Assembly (NCBI GenBank): GCA_016700055.1
Contig: CP064997.1
Span: 186,001-250,000 of the forward strand
Length of the DNA: 64,000 nucleotides
Direction: 5' to 3'
Origin: Actinomycetota bacterium
GTDB lineage: Bacteria > Actinomycetota > Acidimicrobiia > Acidimicrobiales > Ilumatobacteraceae
The notes under the pieces are model-generated. The model made no database searches, was not told the DNA's origin, and was given only the letters and a program-made list of their open reading frames with translations. Each line of letters starts with the position of its first letter. Position 1 is the first letter of the stretch. Shown in pieces: positions 25,415 through 33,939 of the stretch. The position numbers were made by a program, and so were the translations under genes.

Positions 25415-26910
25415 CCCACGACCCACGTGAGCAGCTCTTCGACCGCTTCGAGGCCCTCACCTTCAACGACGTCGTCGTCGTCCCCGGGTACAGCGAGGTG
25501 CTGCCCGACACCGCCGACACGACGGCCACGTTCGCTGCCGACATCGTGCTCGCCGTGCCGCTCGTGTCCGCCGCGATGGACAAGGTGACCGAGGGCAAGA
25601 TGGCCGTCGCGATGGCGCGGGAGGGTGGGATCGGGGTGATCCACCGCAACATGACCGTCGCCGAGCAGGCGGCCGAGGTGCAGAAGGTGAAGCGCAGCCA
25701 GAGCGGGATGATCACCGATCCGGTCACCCTGCCGCCCACGGCCTCCTTGAACGACGCCGAGGCGCTGATGCACCGCTTCAAGTTCTCCGGAGTACCGATC
25801 ACCGACGACACCGGGCGCCTCGTCGGCATCCTCACCAACCGCGACATCCGCTTCTGCCAGGGAGCCGACTTCGAGCGCCCGATCAGCGACTTCATGACCT
25901 CCGAGCGGCTGATCACCGCGCGCGTCGGCACCACGCTCGACGAGGCCAAGGCCGTGCTGCAGCAGTACCGCATCGAGAAGCTCCCCCTGGTCGACCACGA
26001 GGGCCGCTTGGCCGGGCTGATCACGGTGAAGGACATCCAGAAGCGCCAGGACTTCCCCAACGCCACCCGCGACTCCTTCGGTCGCCTGCGCTGCGCCGCC
26101 GCGGTCGGTGTGGGTCCCGACCTCGAAGAGCGCGTCGACGCGCTGTACACGATGGGCGTCGACGCGATCGCGATCGACACCGCCCACGGCCACTCCGCGG
26201 GGGTACTGAAGGCGGTCGAGCGGATCAAGGCGAACTGGGCCGATCTGCCCGTCGTCGCCGGCAACGTCGTCACCGAAGAGGCGATCGACGCGCTCGCCGA
26301 CGCGGGCGCCGACGCGGTGAAGGTGGGCGTCGGTGCCGGGTCGATCTGCACCACCAGGGTGATCAGCGGTGCCGGCATGCCCCAGCTCTCGGCCATCTGG
26401 CACACCACCCGGCGGGCACGCCGACGGGGCATCCCGGTGATCGCCGACGGTGGGATCACCTACTCCGGCGACATCGTGAAGGCGATCGCCGCCGGCGCCG
26501 AGGCGGTGATGCTCGGCTCGTTGCTGGCCGGCACCGACGAGAGCCCCGGCGAGCTAGAGCTGTTCGAGGGCCGCCGCTACAAGAGCTACCGCGGGATGGG
26601 CTCGCTCGGGGCGATGCAGGGCCTCGGCGCCGACCGCTACGCGAGCGCCCAGAGCGAGGTCGCCGGGCAGAGCCGCAAGCTCGTCCCCGAGGGCATCGAG
26701 GGCCGCGTCGCCTACGCCGGCACCCTCGGTGACGTCGTCTACCAGCTGGTCGGCGGGCTGCGCAGCGGCATGGGGTACGCGGGTGCGCCGACGCTCGAGG
26801 CGCTGCGGTGCTCCGCACGATTCATGAAGGTGACCGCCGCCGGGCGTGAGGAGAGCCACCCCCACGACGTGACGATCACCAAGGAAGCCCCGAACTACCA
26901 GCGCAGCTGA
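25411..26910 (+). CDS. guaB: IMP dehydrogenase
   Basis: Oxidises IMP to XMP with NAD+, committing to GMP. 499 residues with the standard barrel interrupted by two CBS domains (about 95-220): FNDVVVVPGYSEVLP, then LVGILTNRDIRF and LAGLITVKDI in the CBS pair, then GVGAGSICTTRVISGAGMPQ with the catalytic Cys, and YRGMGSLGAMQ in the flap region. ATG 25411 overlaps the purN stop. It is the last gene of the operon, so IMP production and its guanine branch share a transcript, although purH, purB and purA are not in the window. Confidence 0.95.
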   Translation: MTHDPREQLFDRFEALTFNDVVVVPGYSEVLPDTADTTATFAADIVLAVPLVSAAMDKVTEGKMAVAMAREGGIGVIHRNMTVAEQAAEVQKVKRSQSGMITDPVTLPPTASLNDAEALMHRFKFSGVPITDDTGRLVGILTNRDIRFCQGADFERPISDFMTSERLITARVGTTLDEAKAVLQQYRIEKLPLVDHEGRLAGLITVKDIQKRQDFPNATRDSFGRLRCAAAVGVGPDLEERVDALYTMGVDAIAIDTAHGHSAGVLKAVERIKANWADLPVVAGNVVTEEAIDALADAGADAVKVGVGAGSICTTRVISGAGMPQLSAIWHTTRRARRRGIPVIADGGITYSGDIVKAIAAGAEAVMLGSLLAGTDESPGELELFEGRRYKSYRGMGSLGAMQGLGADRYASAQSEVAGQSRKLVPEGIEGRVAYAGTLGDVVYQLVGGLRSGMGYAGAPTLEALRCSARFMKVTAAGREESHPHDVTITKEAPNYQRS

Positions 26911-26938
26911 CGCCGCCGGGCACAGCCGGCAGCGCCGC

Positions 26939-28378
26939 TCACGCGAGCTTCTCGACGAAGCCCTCCAGCTGGCGCAGGTTGCGGCACTCGTACACGCCGT
27001 CGGTGTGCGTGCCGTACTCGCCGACGATCGAGTCGCCGGTGTTCCAGTACGAGCGTGGCTCGGGGTTGAGCCAGTACACGTGACGCGCCTTGTGGCGGAT
27101 CTCCTTCACCACCCAGGACTGGCTGGCGTGGTAGTTGTTCCGGGCGTCGCCGAGCAGCAGCACCGTCGTCTTCGGACCGACGTCTTTGCCGTACCGCTCC
27201 CAGAAGACCTCGAACGCGTGCCCGTAGTCGCTGTGGCCGTCCACCCACACCACGTCGGCCTCGGTGTTCACCCGGTGGATCGCTTCGGTGATGTCCTCGG
27301 TAGCGCGGAAGTACTCGGTGACCTCGTCGATGCCGTCGATGAACACGAACGAGCGCACCTTGGAGAACTGGTTCTGGATCGCGTAGACGAGCATCAGGGT
27401 GAACCTGGCGAAGGCGGCGACGCTGCCGGAGATGTCGGCGACCACCATCAGCTCGGGCTTGGACGGGCGCGGGTACTTGAACTTCGGCTCGGCCGGCACG
27501 CCGCCGTAGCTCAGCGAGTGGCGCACCGTGTTGCGGAAGTCGAGCGGCCCCTTGCGCCCGTGCCTGCGCTTTCGCGCGAGGCGGGCGGCGAGCTTGCGGG
27601 TGAGCGGGTACAGCGCCTTGCGCAGGCTCTGCATCTCGTCGCGTGACGCGTGCATGAACTCGACGTCTTCGGGCAGCGGCTTGCGCAGGGTCTTCGCCAT
27701 CGCCTCCGCACCGCGGTCGGCCACCAGCCGACGCCGGATCTCGGCCTCGATCTCTTGCTTGAACTGCTCGATCCGGTGCTCGTACTCGTCTTGCTCGAGC
27801 CGCTCCTCGAGCGCGGTCAGCTCCCCGCCGACCTCTTCGCGCGAGGCCTGCATCAGCTTGTCGAGCATCGCCTCGAGGTCGAGGTTGCGCAGCGTGCGGT
27901 ACAGGTAGTACGTGCCCCCGACCGGGCGCCCCGGCTCCATCCCGGCGAAGCGCTGCACCGACTGGCGGGCGAGGGCACGCATCATCGCCTGGTCGCCGTG
28001 CAGCAGAGCCTGCATCAGGAGCTGCGCGATCTCCTCCGGCGTGAGGTTGTCCATGCTGCCGCCGGCGCCACCGCGCCCTTCACCCTGACGCAACTGCTCC
28101 TGCATCTCCCGCCACATCTGCTCGACGTCGGTCTCGTCACCTTCGGCGATGCGGTACTCCGGGCCGCGCAGGCTGAAGTACACCTCGAACACCGTCTCGA
28201 AGGCCCGCCAGTGGGCGTTGTTCTTGACGAGCGTCGCCCCGAGCGCGTACTTGAACGCGTCGCGGTCCTCGATCGGGATGTGCTGCACCGCCTCCATCGC
28301 GTCGAGGTTCTCGGTCAGCGAGACCGGCAACCCCGCGTTGCGGAGCTCTTGGACGAAGCCGGAGAGGAGGTCGAGCAC
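26939..28378 (-). CDS. VWA-domain protein, CoxE-like
   Basis: 479 residues. The C-terminal VWA domain begins with the metal site VVADISGSVAAFARF (DxSGS) near 316 and continues through FVFIDGIDEV and TTVLLLGDARNNYHAS. The N-terminal half is helical and charged (EERLEQDEYEHRIEQFKQEIEAEI near 205-230). VWA proteins of this type pair with MoxR ATPases to insert metals or remodel protein complexes; the partner gene lies immediately upstream. The client is unknown. It is convergent with guaB. Confidence 0.85.
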   Translation of the reverse strand: MLDLLSGFVQELRNAGLPVSLTENLDAMEAVQHIPIEDRDAFKYALGATLVKNNAHWRAFETVFEVYFSLRGPEYRIAEGDETDVEQMWREMQEQLRQGEGRGGAGGSMDNLTPEEIAQLLMQALLHGDQAMMRALARQSVQRFAGMEPGRPVGGTYYLYRTLRNLDLEAMLDKLMQASREEVGGELTALEERLEQDEYEHRIEQFKQEIEAEIRRRLVADRGAEAMAKTLRKPLPEDVEFMHASRDEMQSLRKALYPLTRKLAARLARKRRHGRKGPLDFRNTVRHSLSYGGVPAEPKFKYPRPSKPELMVVADISGSVAAFARFTLMLVYAIQNQFSKVRSFVFIDGIDEVTEYFRATEDITEAIHRVNTEADVVWVDGHSDYGHAFEVFWERYGKDVGPKTTVLLLGDARNNYHASQSWVVKEIRHKARHVYWLNPEPRSYWNTGDSIVGEYGTHTDGVYECRNLRQLEGFVEKLA

Positions 28379-28393
28379 GGCGAGGTCAGCCGG

Positions 28394-29260
28394 TCACTTC
28401 TCGACCGACAGCTCCTTCGCGGCCTTCACGATGTCGGTCTGGTACTTGAGCAGGATGTTCAGCGTCTCCTTCGCCGTCGCCGCGTCGATCGACTCGATGT
28501 TGAGCAGCAGCAGCGTGCGCGCCCAGTCGAGCGTCTCCGAGACGCTCGGCGCCTTCTTCAGGTCGAGCTGGCGGATGCTGCGCACGATGCGCGCCACCTG
28601 GTCGGCCAGGTGTTCGGTGATGCCTTCGACCTTGGCCAGCACGATCTCTTTCTCGCGCTCTAGGTCGGGGTAGTCGACGTGCAGGTAGAGACAGCGGCGC
28701 TTCAACGCCTCGGACAGCTCTCGGGTGTTGTTCGAGGTGAGGAACACGAGCGGGATCTGCCTCGCCGTGATCGTGCCGAACTCGGGGATCGACACCTGGT
28801 AGTCGGAGAGGATCTCGAGCAGCAGCGCCTCGGTCTCGACCTCTACCCGGTCGACCTCGTCGATCAGCAGCACCACCGGCTGTTCGGCGCTGATCGCTTC
28901 GAGGAGCGGCCGGGTCAGCAAGAACTCCTCGGAGAAGATGTCGTCGTGCAGCTCGCCCCACGAGTCCGACGCCCGGTCGGCCTGGATGCGCAGCAGCTGC
29001 TTCTTGTAGTTCCACTCGTAGAGGGCCTTGGACTCGTCGAGGCCCTCGTAGCACTGCAGGCGGATCAGCCGGGCACCGTTCATCTCGGCGACGCTCTTCG
29101 CGAGCTGGGTCTTGCCGGTACCGGCGGGACCCTCGACGAGCACGGGCTTGTCCAGCCGATCGGCGAGGAAGGCGACACCGGCAATACCTTCGTCGGCCAG
29201 GTAGTTGACGCTGCGCAGCCCCTCACGGACCTGCTGTACGGACTCGAAGCGCTGCCCCAT
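28394..29260 (-). CDS. MoxR-family AAA+ ATPase
   Basis: 288 residues from ATG 29260. Walker A is EGPAGTGKTQLAKS near 42-55, Walker B is VVLLIDEVDR near 130, sensor 1 is VFLTSNNTREL, and the arginine-finger region is ALKRRCLYLHVDYP. It is the chaperone-like partner of the VWA gene 15 bases downstream. The ATG is supported by TAGGGT 7 bases upstream. The start regions of this gene and the CbbX-like gene face each other across 64 bases. Confidence 0.9.
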   Translation of the reverse strand: MGQRFESVQQVREGLRSVNYLADEGIAGVAFLADRLDKPVLVEGPAGTGKTQLAKSVAEMNGARLIRLQCYEGLDESKALYEWNYKKQLLRIQADRASDSWGELHDDIFSEEFLLTRPLLEAISAEQPVVLLIDEVDRVEVETEALLLEILSDYQVSIPEFGTITARQIPLVFLTSNNTRELSEALKRRCLYLHVDYPDLEREKEIVLAKVEGITEHLADQVARIVRSIRQLDLKKAPSVSETLDWARTLLLLNIESIDAATAKETLNILLKYQTDIVKAAKELSVEK

Positions 29261-29267
29261 GGCGGGC

Positions 29268-29273
29268 ACCCTA
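29268..29273 (-). promoter_or_regulatory. -10 hexamer TAGGGT, leaderless promoter of moxR
   Basis: TAGGGT on the minus strand, 7 bases before ATG 29260. There is no Shine-Dalgarno. Confidence 0.5.
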
Positions 29274-29310
29274 CCGGCCGCCTTGACCAGGGGGTCAATC
29301 GAGATCTGCG

Positions 29311-29316
29311 TACGAT
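29311..29316 (+). promoter_or_regulatory. -10 hexamer TACGAT of the CbbX-like gene
   Basis: TACGAT, 8 bases before GTG 29325, so transcription would start at or next to the start codon. Confidence 0.5.
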
Positions 29317-29324
29317 TCAGCGCC

Positions 29325-30719
29325 GTGGGACGCCTCGCACCATACGTCGACGAGTTCGTCACCACGGTCTGTCGGCACCTCGCCGAGCTGTCCGGCAAGG
29401 CGCCCGACGCCCACGACGGCGACGTGCGGAGGGAGGCGGCGAACCTCGTCGCCGCGCTGATCGACGCCGACGCGCGCCACACGAGCGACGAGCTCGACGC
29501 GTACCTCGACGACATCGGTCCGTGGCTCGACCCGCCGCTCGTCGCGACGGCCGCCGAGTTGCAGGCCAGTGGGTTGATCGACGGCCGGAGGGCATGGATC
29601 GACACGGTCTCCACCCTCTACGACCTGCTCGTACGCGCCGACGCGCGTGACGGCAGCCGCCGCAGCCACGACTACTACGACCGGGCGCTGCGCCTCGCCC
29701 ACGCCGTCGCCGCCGCCGACCTCGTGCCCTCCCCCGCCGAGATCGCCGCGATCGACGCCTACCGCAGCCTGCTGCTGCACGCCCTCGACGGCGCCGACGT
29801 GGCCCGGCCCGGTCAGCCCCGCGCCGCGACGCCAGCCTCGGCCGGCGCCGACCCCGGCCCGGCCGCCCTCGAAGAGCCCGCTCCCCCGGAGCGCACGCTC
29901 GAAGAGCTGCTCGCCGAGCTCGACGCGCTCGTCGGCCTCGGCGCGGTCAAGACAGAGGTCCGCACGCTGACCAGCCTGCTGCGGGTGCAGCGCCTGCGGG
30001 CGGAGCTGGACCTGCCGGTGGTCGAGGTGAGCGCGCACCTCGTGTTCACCGGCAACCCGGGCACCGGCAAGACCACCGTCGCTCGCCTGTACAGCCAGAT
30101 CCTGCGCGCGGTCGGCGTGGTGTCGAAGGGACACCTGGTGGAGACCGACCGCAGCCACCTGGTCGCCGGATTCGTCGGCCAGACCGCGATCCGCACGAGG
30201 GAGCTGCTCGAATCGGGGCTCGGCGGCACGGTGCTGATCGACGAGGCTTACGCGCTCGCCCGCGGCGGCGAGGCCGACTTCGGGCGCGAGGCGATCGACA
30301 CGATCGTCAAGTTCATGGAGGACCACCGCGACGACCTGGCGCTGATCGCGGCCGGCTACCCCGACGAGATGGGCGAGCTCGTGTCCGCGAACCCCGGCCT
30401 GGCCAGCCGCTTCACCCGCACCCTCGACTTCCCCGACTACACCGACGACGAGCTGATGGCGATCTTCGCCCAGATCGCCGCCAAGCACCGCTACGAGCTC
30501 GACGGCGGTGCCGACGCCGCGGTCGCCGCCGCGGTCCGGCGACGGATCCACGCCGAGCCGCGCGGGCGGGGCTTCGGCAACGCCCGGTTCGTGCGCAACC
30601 TGTTCGAGGAGGCCGTCGGGCGCCACGCGCTGCGCCTCGGTAGCGTCGCCCACCCCGACGCGCGACAGCTCGTCACCCTCACCGTCGCCGACGTCGATGA
30701 ACCGACCCGGCCGACCTAG
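29325..30719 (+). CDS. CbbX/EccA-type AAA+ ATPase with a novel N-terminal region
   Basis: 464 residues from GTG 29325. The AAA+ core spans about 205-455: LVGLGAVKTEVRTLTSLL, Walker A TGNPGTGKTTVARLY, the VGQTAIRTRELLE pore region, Walker B GGTVLIDEAYALAR, and the GRGFGNARFVRNLFE C-terminal motif of the CbxX/CfqX family. The N-terminal ~200 residues are helical and Ala/Asp-rich (about 1-165, perhaps TerB-like) with a Pro/Ala linker. Family members remodel Rubisco (CbbX) or serve type VII secretion (EccA); neither context is present, so the client is unknown. Confidence 0.8.
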   Translation: MGRLAPYVDEFVTTVCRHLAELSGKAPDAHDGDVRREAANLVAALIDADARHTSDELDAYLDDIGPWLDPPLVATAAELQASGLIDGRRAWIDTVSTLYDLLVRADARDGSRRSHDYYDRALRLAHAVAAADLVPSPAEIAAIDAYRSLLLHALDGADVARPGQPRAATPASAGADPGPAALEEPAPPERTLEELLAELDALVGLGAVKTEVRTLTSLLRVQRLRAELDLPVVEVSAHLVFTGNPGTGKTTVARLYSQILRAVGVVSKGHLVETDRSHLVAGFVGQTAIRTRELLESGLGGTVLIDEAYALARGGEADFGREAIDTIVKFMEDHRDDLALIAAGYPDEMGELVSANPGLASRFTRTLDFPDYTDDELMAIFAQIAAKHRYELDGGADAAVAAAVRRRIHAEPRGRGFGNARFVRNLFEEAVGRHALRLGSVAHPDARQLVTLTVADVDEPTRPT

Positions 30720-30725
30720 CGGAAT

Positions 30726-30731
30726 TACCCT
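30726..30731 (+). promoter_or_regulatory. -10 hexamer TACCCT, leaderless promoter
   Basis: TACCCT, 6 bases before ATG 30738. The GGAG next to the ATG is too close to act as a Shine-Dalgarno. Confidence 0.5.
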
Positions 30732-30737
30732 GCGGAG

Positions 30738-31499
30738 ATGGGCTCGCTCCGGGATCGCCTCACCACCCGCAAGGTGGCCCGCGCGCTGATGTCCCCTTGG
30801 CGCATCGCGCTCGGCGTGGCCGCCGCGGTCGCCGTCGCCGTCGCCGGAGGAGGTGCGCTCCTCGCTGTCGTCGTCGGTGCCGGCGTATACGGCGGCCTCG
30901 TCGCCATCGCCGGCGCGCGCGCCACTGCACCGGCACCGCAGGCCCGCATCGACCCCTTCACGCTCTCGGAGCCGTGGCGCCGGTACGTGTCGGCGGCCCA
31001 GTCGGCGACACGGCGCTTCGACGCGACGGTACGGGCGGCACGGGAGGGACCCCTGCGCGAACGGCTGGTCGAGCTGGCCGGACAGCTCGACCACGGCCTG
31101 GACGAGTGCTGGCGGATCGCCCGGCGTGGAGACGAGATCGACGAGTCTCTCGCCCGGCTGAAGGTCACCGAGACCCGTGCCCGCCTCGCCACCTTGCGTG
31201 CCCGCGCCGCGCCCGGGCAGGCAGCCGGAGAAGACGCCGAGCTCGCCGCCACCATCGAGTCGCTGCAAGCACAGGTCGACGCCGCCGAGCGACTGCGGCA
31301 GATCTCCACCAATACCGCTTCACAGCTGCGCCTCACCCAGACCCGCCTCGACCAGCTGGTCACCACCGCCGCCGAGGTCGCCGCGGCCACCCTCGACCCG
31401 GCCGAGCTCGACACGGGTGTGGCCGAGGTGGTAACCGAGCTGGAAGCCCTGCGCCTCGCCGTGGAGGAGACCGGCCCCGCGCGGCCGGCAACCGGCTGA
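30738..31499 (+). CDS. membrane-anchored coiled-coil protein, unknown function
   Basis: 253 residues. A hydrophobic stretch at about 24-60 (Ala/Val/Gly-rich, with a break, so one long or two short helices) is followed by a long helical region rich in Glu, Arg, Leu and Ala (about 85-245) that looks like a coiled coil. I do not recognise a family. It lies between the CbbX-like ATPase and MurJ on the same strand, with PspA beyond, and could be an adaptor at the membrane; this is inference from position only. Confidence 0.6.
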   Translation: MGSLRDRLTTRKVARALMSPWRIALGVAAAVAVAVAGGGALLAVVVGAGVYGGLVAIAGARATAPAPQARIDPFTLSEPWRRYVSAAQSATRRFDATVRAAREGPLRERLVELAGQLDHGLDECWRIARRGDEIDESLARLKVTETRARLATLRARAAPGQAAGEDAELAATIESLQAQVDAAERLRQISTNTASQLRLTQTRLDQLVTTAAEVAAATLDPAELDTGVAEVVTELEALRLAVEETGPARPATG

Positions 31500-31502
31500 G
31501 CC

Positions 31503-33140
31503 GTGGCCGAGCCCTCGCCCGCGTCGGGGAGCATCAACGTTCTCGACGACGCGCCACCCGCACTGCTCCGATCGAACGTCGTCGTCGCCCTCGGCACCGC
31601 CACGTCACGCCTGACGGGGATGCTGAAGGTGATCGTGTTCGGCATCGTCATCGGCCAAACGGCGCTGGCCGATGCCTACGACGGAGCCAACAACTCGCCG
31701 AACGCCGTCTACGAGCTGCTGCTCGGCGGGGTGTTGTCGGCCACCCTCGTCCCGCTCTTCACCCGGTGGCTCGCCGAGGACGACGAGGAGTCCACCGAGG
31801 TGGTCGTCAGCGTCGGCATCGTCGTACTGGCCGCGCTCACCGGCGTGGCCGTGCTCGCGGCGCCGTGGATCTTCCGGCTGTTCTCGTTGAACCCCGCCGA
31901 CGGCGTCGACGTCGGCCAGTACCGCAGCGTCGGCACCGCCCTCGCCCGGATCTTCCTGATCCAGATCTTCTTCTACGGGCTGTCCGCGCTGTTCGGCGCG
32001 GTGCTCAACTCCCGCCGCCGGTTCTTCGCCGTCGCCTGGGCTCCGGTGCTCGCGAACCTTTCGGTGATCGTCACCCTGCTGTACGTGCCGACCCTGCTCG
32101 GACACGAGGCGCCGGTGATCGGCGACGTCGTCGACCACCCGGCGCTGCGCTGGCTGCTCGGCCTCGGCGCCACCGGTGGCATCGCCCTGCAAGCCCTCAT
32201 CCTGCTGCCGGCGATGAAACGCGCCGGGCTCGACCTGCGCTTCCGGTTCCGTCCCCGCCACCCCGCGGTGAGGCGCCTGCTCGTGCTGTCGGGCTGGACG
32301 TTCGGCTACGTGCTGGCGAACCAGGTGGCCGTGATCGTGGTGAAGAACCTGGCCGAGCCCGGTTCCGGGGGCCAGGACGCCTACACCAAGGCACTCACCC
32401 TCTTCTACTTCCCGCACGGGCTCCTCGCGATGAGCATCGCGACCACGTTCGTGCCCGAGATGGCACGGGCCGTCACCCGCCGCGACAAGGCAGCGTTCAT
32501 CGAGCGCACCTCGCTCGGCGTGCGGATCGTGGCGCTCGCGACCTTCCCGGCGGCGTTCGGGCTGCTCGTGCTGTCCCGCCCGATAATCGGGGCGCTCCTG
32601 CAACACGGGCAGTTCGACGAGGTGGCGGCGACGACGACGACACGAGCGCTCGCCGGGGTGGCGCTCGGCCTCGCCGGCTACTCGGTGTACCTGTTCGTCC
32701 TGCGCGGCTTCTACGCGCACCAGGACACCCGCACGCCCTTCGTGGTGAACCTGTTCCAGAACGGCCTCAACATCGCGCTCGCGTTCGTGCTCGTCGGTCG
32801 CTTCGACGTGCTCGGCCTCGGCGCAGCTCTCGCCGTGTCGTACGTCGTCTCGGCGGCGTGGGCGATCCTCGTCCTCAGCTACAAGGTGCCCGGGTTCCCG
32901 GTGCAGTCGCTCTACGGTGGTTTCGCCCGCATGCTCGCCGCCTCGGCGGTGATGGGCGGCGTCGTGTGGCTGGCCACCCGCCCGATCGGTGGCGACAGCG
33001 GCGCCGGGTCGTGGCTGCGGGTGGGCGTCGGGACCGTGGTCGGCGCACTCGTCTACCTGGGGTTGCTCGTCGCGATCCGCGCCCCGGAGCTGGCCGAGCT
33101 GCGCGCCCGGCTGCGGCCACGGTCCGCGACCCACGATTAA
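31503..33140 (+). CDS. murJ: lipid II flippase MurJ (MviN family)
   Basis: Flips lipid-linked peptidoglycan precursor across the membrane. 545 residues from GTG 31503, with about 14 hydrophobic segments. Family features are SNVVVALGTATSRLTGMLKV at the N-terminus, DAYDGANNSPNAVYELLLGGVLSATLVP, and FALRG-type FVLRGFYAHQDTRTPF in the second half. Unlike mycobacterial MviN it has no long cytoplasmic kinase-like tail. It starts 4 bases after the coiled-coil gene, so the two are probably co-transcribed. Confidence 0.9.
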   Translation: MAEPSPASGSINVLDDAPPALLRSNVVVALGTATSRLTGMLKVIVFGIVIGQTALADAYDGANNSPNAVYELLLGGVLSATLVPLFTRWLAEDDEESTEVVVSVGIVVLAALTGVAVLAAPWIFRLFSLNPADGVDVGQYRSVGTALARIFLIQIFFYGLSALFGAVLNSRRRFFAVAWAPVLANLSVIVTLLYVPTLLGHEAPVIGDVVDHPALRWLLGLGATGGIALQALILLPAMKRAGLDLRFRFRPRHPAVRRLLVLSGWTFGYVLANQVAVIVVKNLAEPGSGGQDAYTKALTLFYFPHGLLAMSIATTFVPEMARAVTRRDKAAFIERTSLGVRIVALATFPAAFGLLVLSRPIIGALLQHGQFDEVAATTTTRALAGVALGLAGYSVYLFVLRGFYAHQDTRTPFVVNLFQNGLNIALAFVLVGRFDVLGLGAALAVSYVVSAAWAILVLSYKVPGFPVQSLYGGFARMLAASAVMGGVVWLATRPIGGDSGAGSWLRVGVGTVVGALVYLGLLVAIRAPELAELRARLRPRSATHD

Positions 33141-33143
33141 GCT
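33138..33143 (+). promoter_or_regulatory. -10 hexamer TAAGCT, leaderless promoter of pspA
   Basis: TAAGCT begins inside the murJ stop codon and lies 7 bases before ATG 33151. pspA could therefore be induced separately from murJ. Confidence 0.55.
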
Positions 33144-33150
33144 CGCGCCC

Positions 33151-33921
33151 ATGTTCAAGCTCGCGCGCAAGTGGTGGAAGTACCTGACGGCAAAGCTGAC
33201 CGGCAAGTTCGACGAGTCCGCCGACCCGAAGGTGCAGCTAGAGCAGGCGCTCACCGAGGCGCAGGACCAGCACCGGCGGCTGAAGGAGCAGGCGGCGAAC
33301 GTCATCGCCAGCCAGAAGCAGTCCGAGATGCGCCTGAACGGCAAGCTCGCCGAGCTGGAGAAGCTAAACGCGAACGCCCGCCAGGCACTGATCATGGCCT
33401 CCGACGCCGAAAAGGGCGGTGACGCCGCGAAGGCGCAGCAGTACACCACCGCCGCCGAGACCATCGCCACCCAGCTGATCCAGGTCGAACGCGACGTCGA
33501 CGGCCTGAAGCAGACGGTCCTCGACGCCACGAGCGCCGCCGATCAGGCCAAGGCGGCGGTGCAGCAGAACAGCCGCATGCTGCAAGAGAAGCTCGCCGAG
33601 AAGCAGAAGCTGCTGTCCCAGCTCGAGCAGGCCAAGATGCAAGAGCAGATGGGCAAGGCGATGTCGCAGCTCCAAGAGACCGTCGGCGACGACGTGCCCA
33701 CGCTCAACGAGGTGCGCGAGAAGATCGAGGCCCGCTACGCGAAGGCGAAGGCGACGACCGAGCTGCAGGAGACCTCCGTGGAGACCCGCGTCCTCGAGAT
33801 CGAGCAGGCCACCGCGAACGTCGAGGCGCAGGACCGCCTCAGCCAGTTGCGCGCCGAACTCGGCCTCGACAGCGCGGCCGCGCCTGCGGCGGTGGAGCAG
33901 CCAAAGCCCACCGACGGCTGA
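33151..33921 (+). CDS. pspA: PspA/IM30 family membrane-stress protein
   Basis: 256 residues, almost wholly helical and rich in Gln, Glu, Lys and Ala, with a short basic N-terminus (MFKLARKWWKYLTAKLTGKF) that would dock on the inner membrane. The pattern DPKVQLEQALTEAQDQHRRLK, with long heptad stretches to about 230, is typical of PspA/Vipp1. These proteins form rings or rods that stabilise damaged membranes. No PspBC or LiaFSR-type regulator is adjacent. The C-terminal 20 residues are Ala/Pro-rich. Confidence 0.85.
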   Translation: MFKLARKWWKYLTAKLTGKFDESADPKVQLEQALTEAQDQHRRLKEQAANVIASQKQSEMRLNGKLAELEKLNANARQALIMASDAEKGGDAAKAQQYTTAAETIATQLIQVERDVDGLKQTVLDATSAADQAKAAVQQNSRMLQEKLAEKQKLLSQLEQAKMQEQMGKAMSQLQETVGDDVPTLNEVREKIEARYAKAKATTELQETSVETRVLEIEQATANVEAQDRLSQLRAELGLDSAAAPAAVEQPKPTDG

Positions 33922-33939
33922 GCGACCCGCCGCCCCGGA

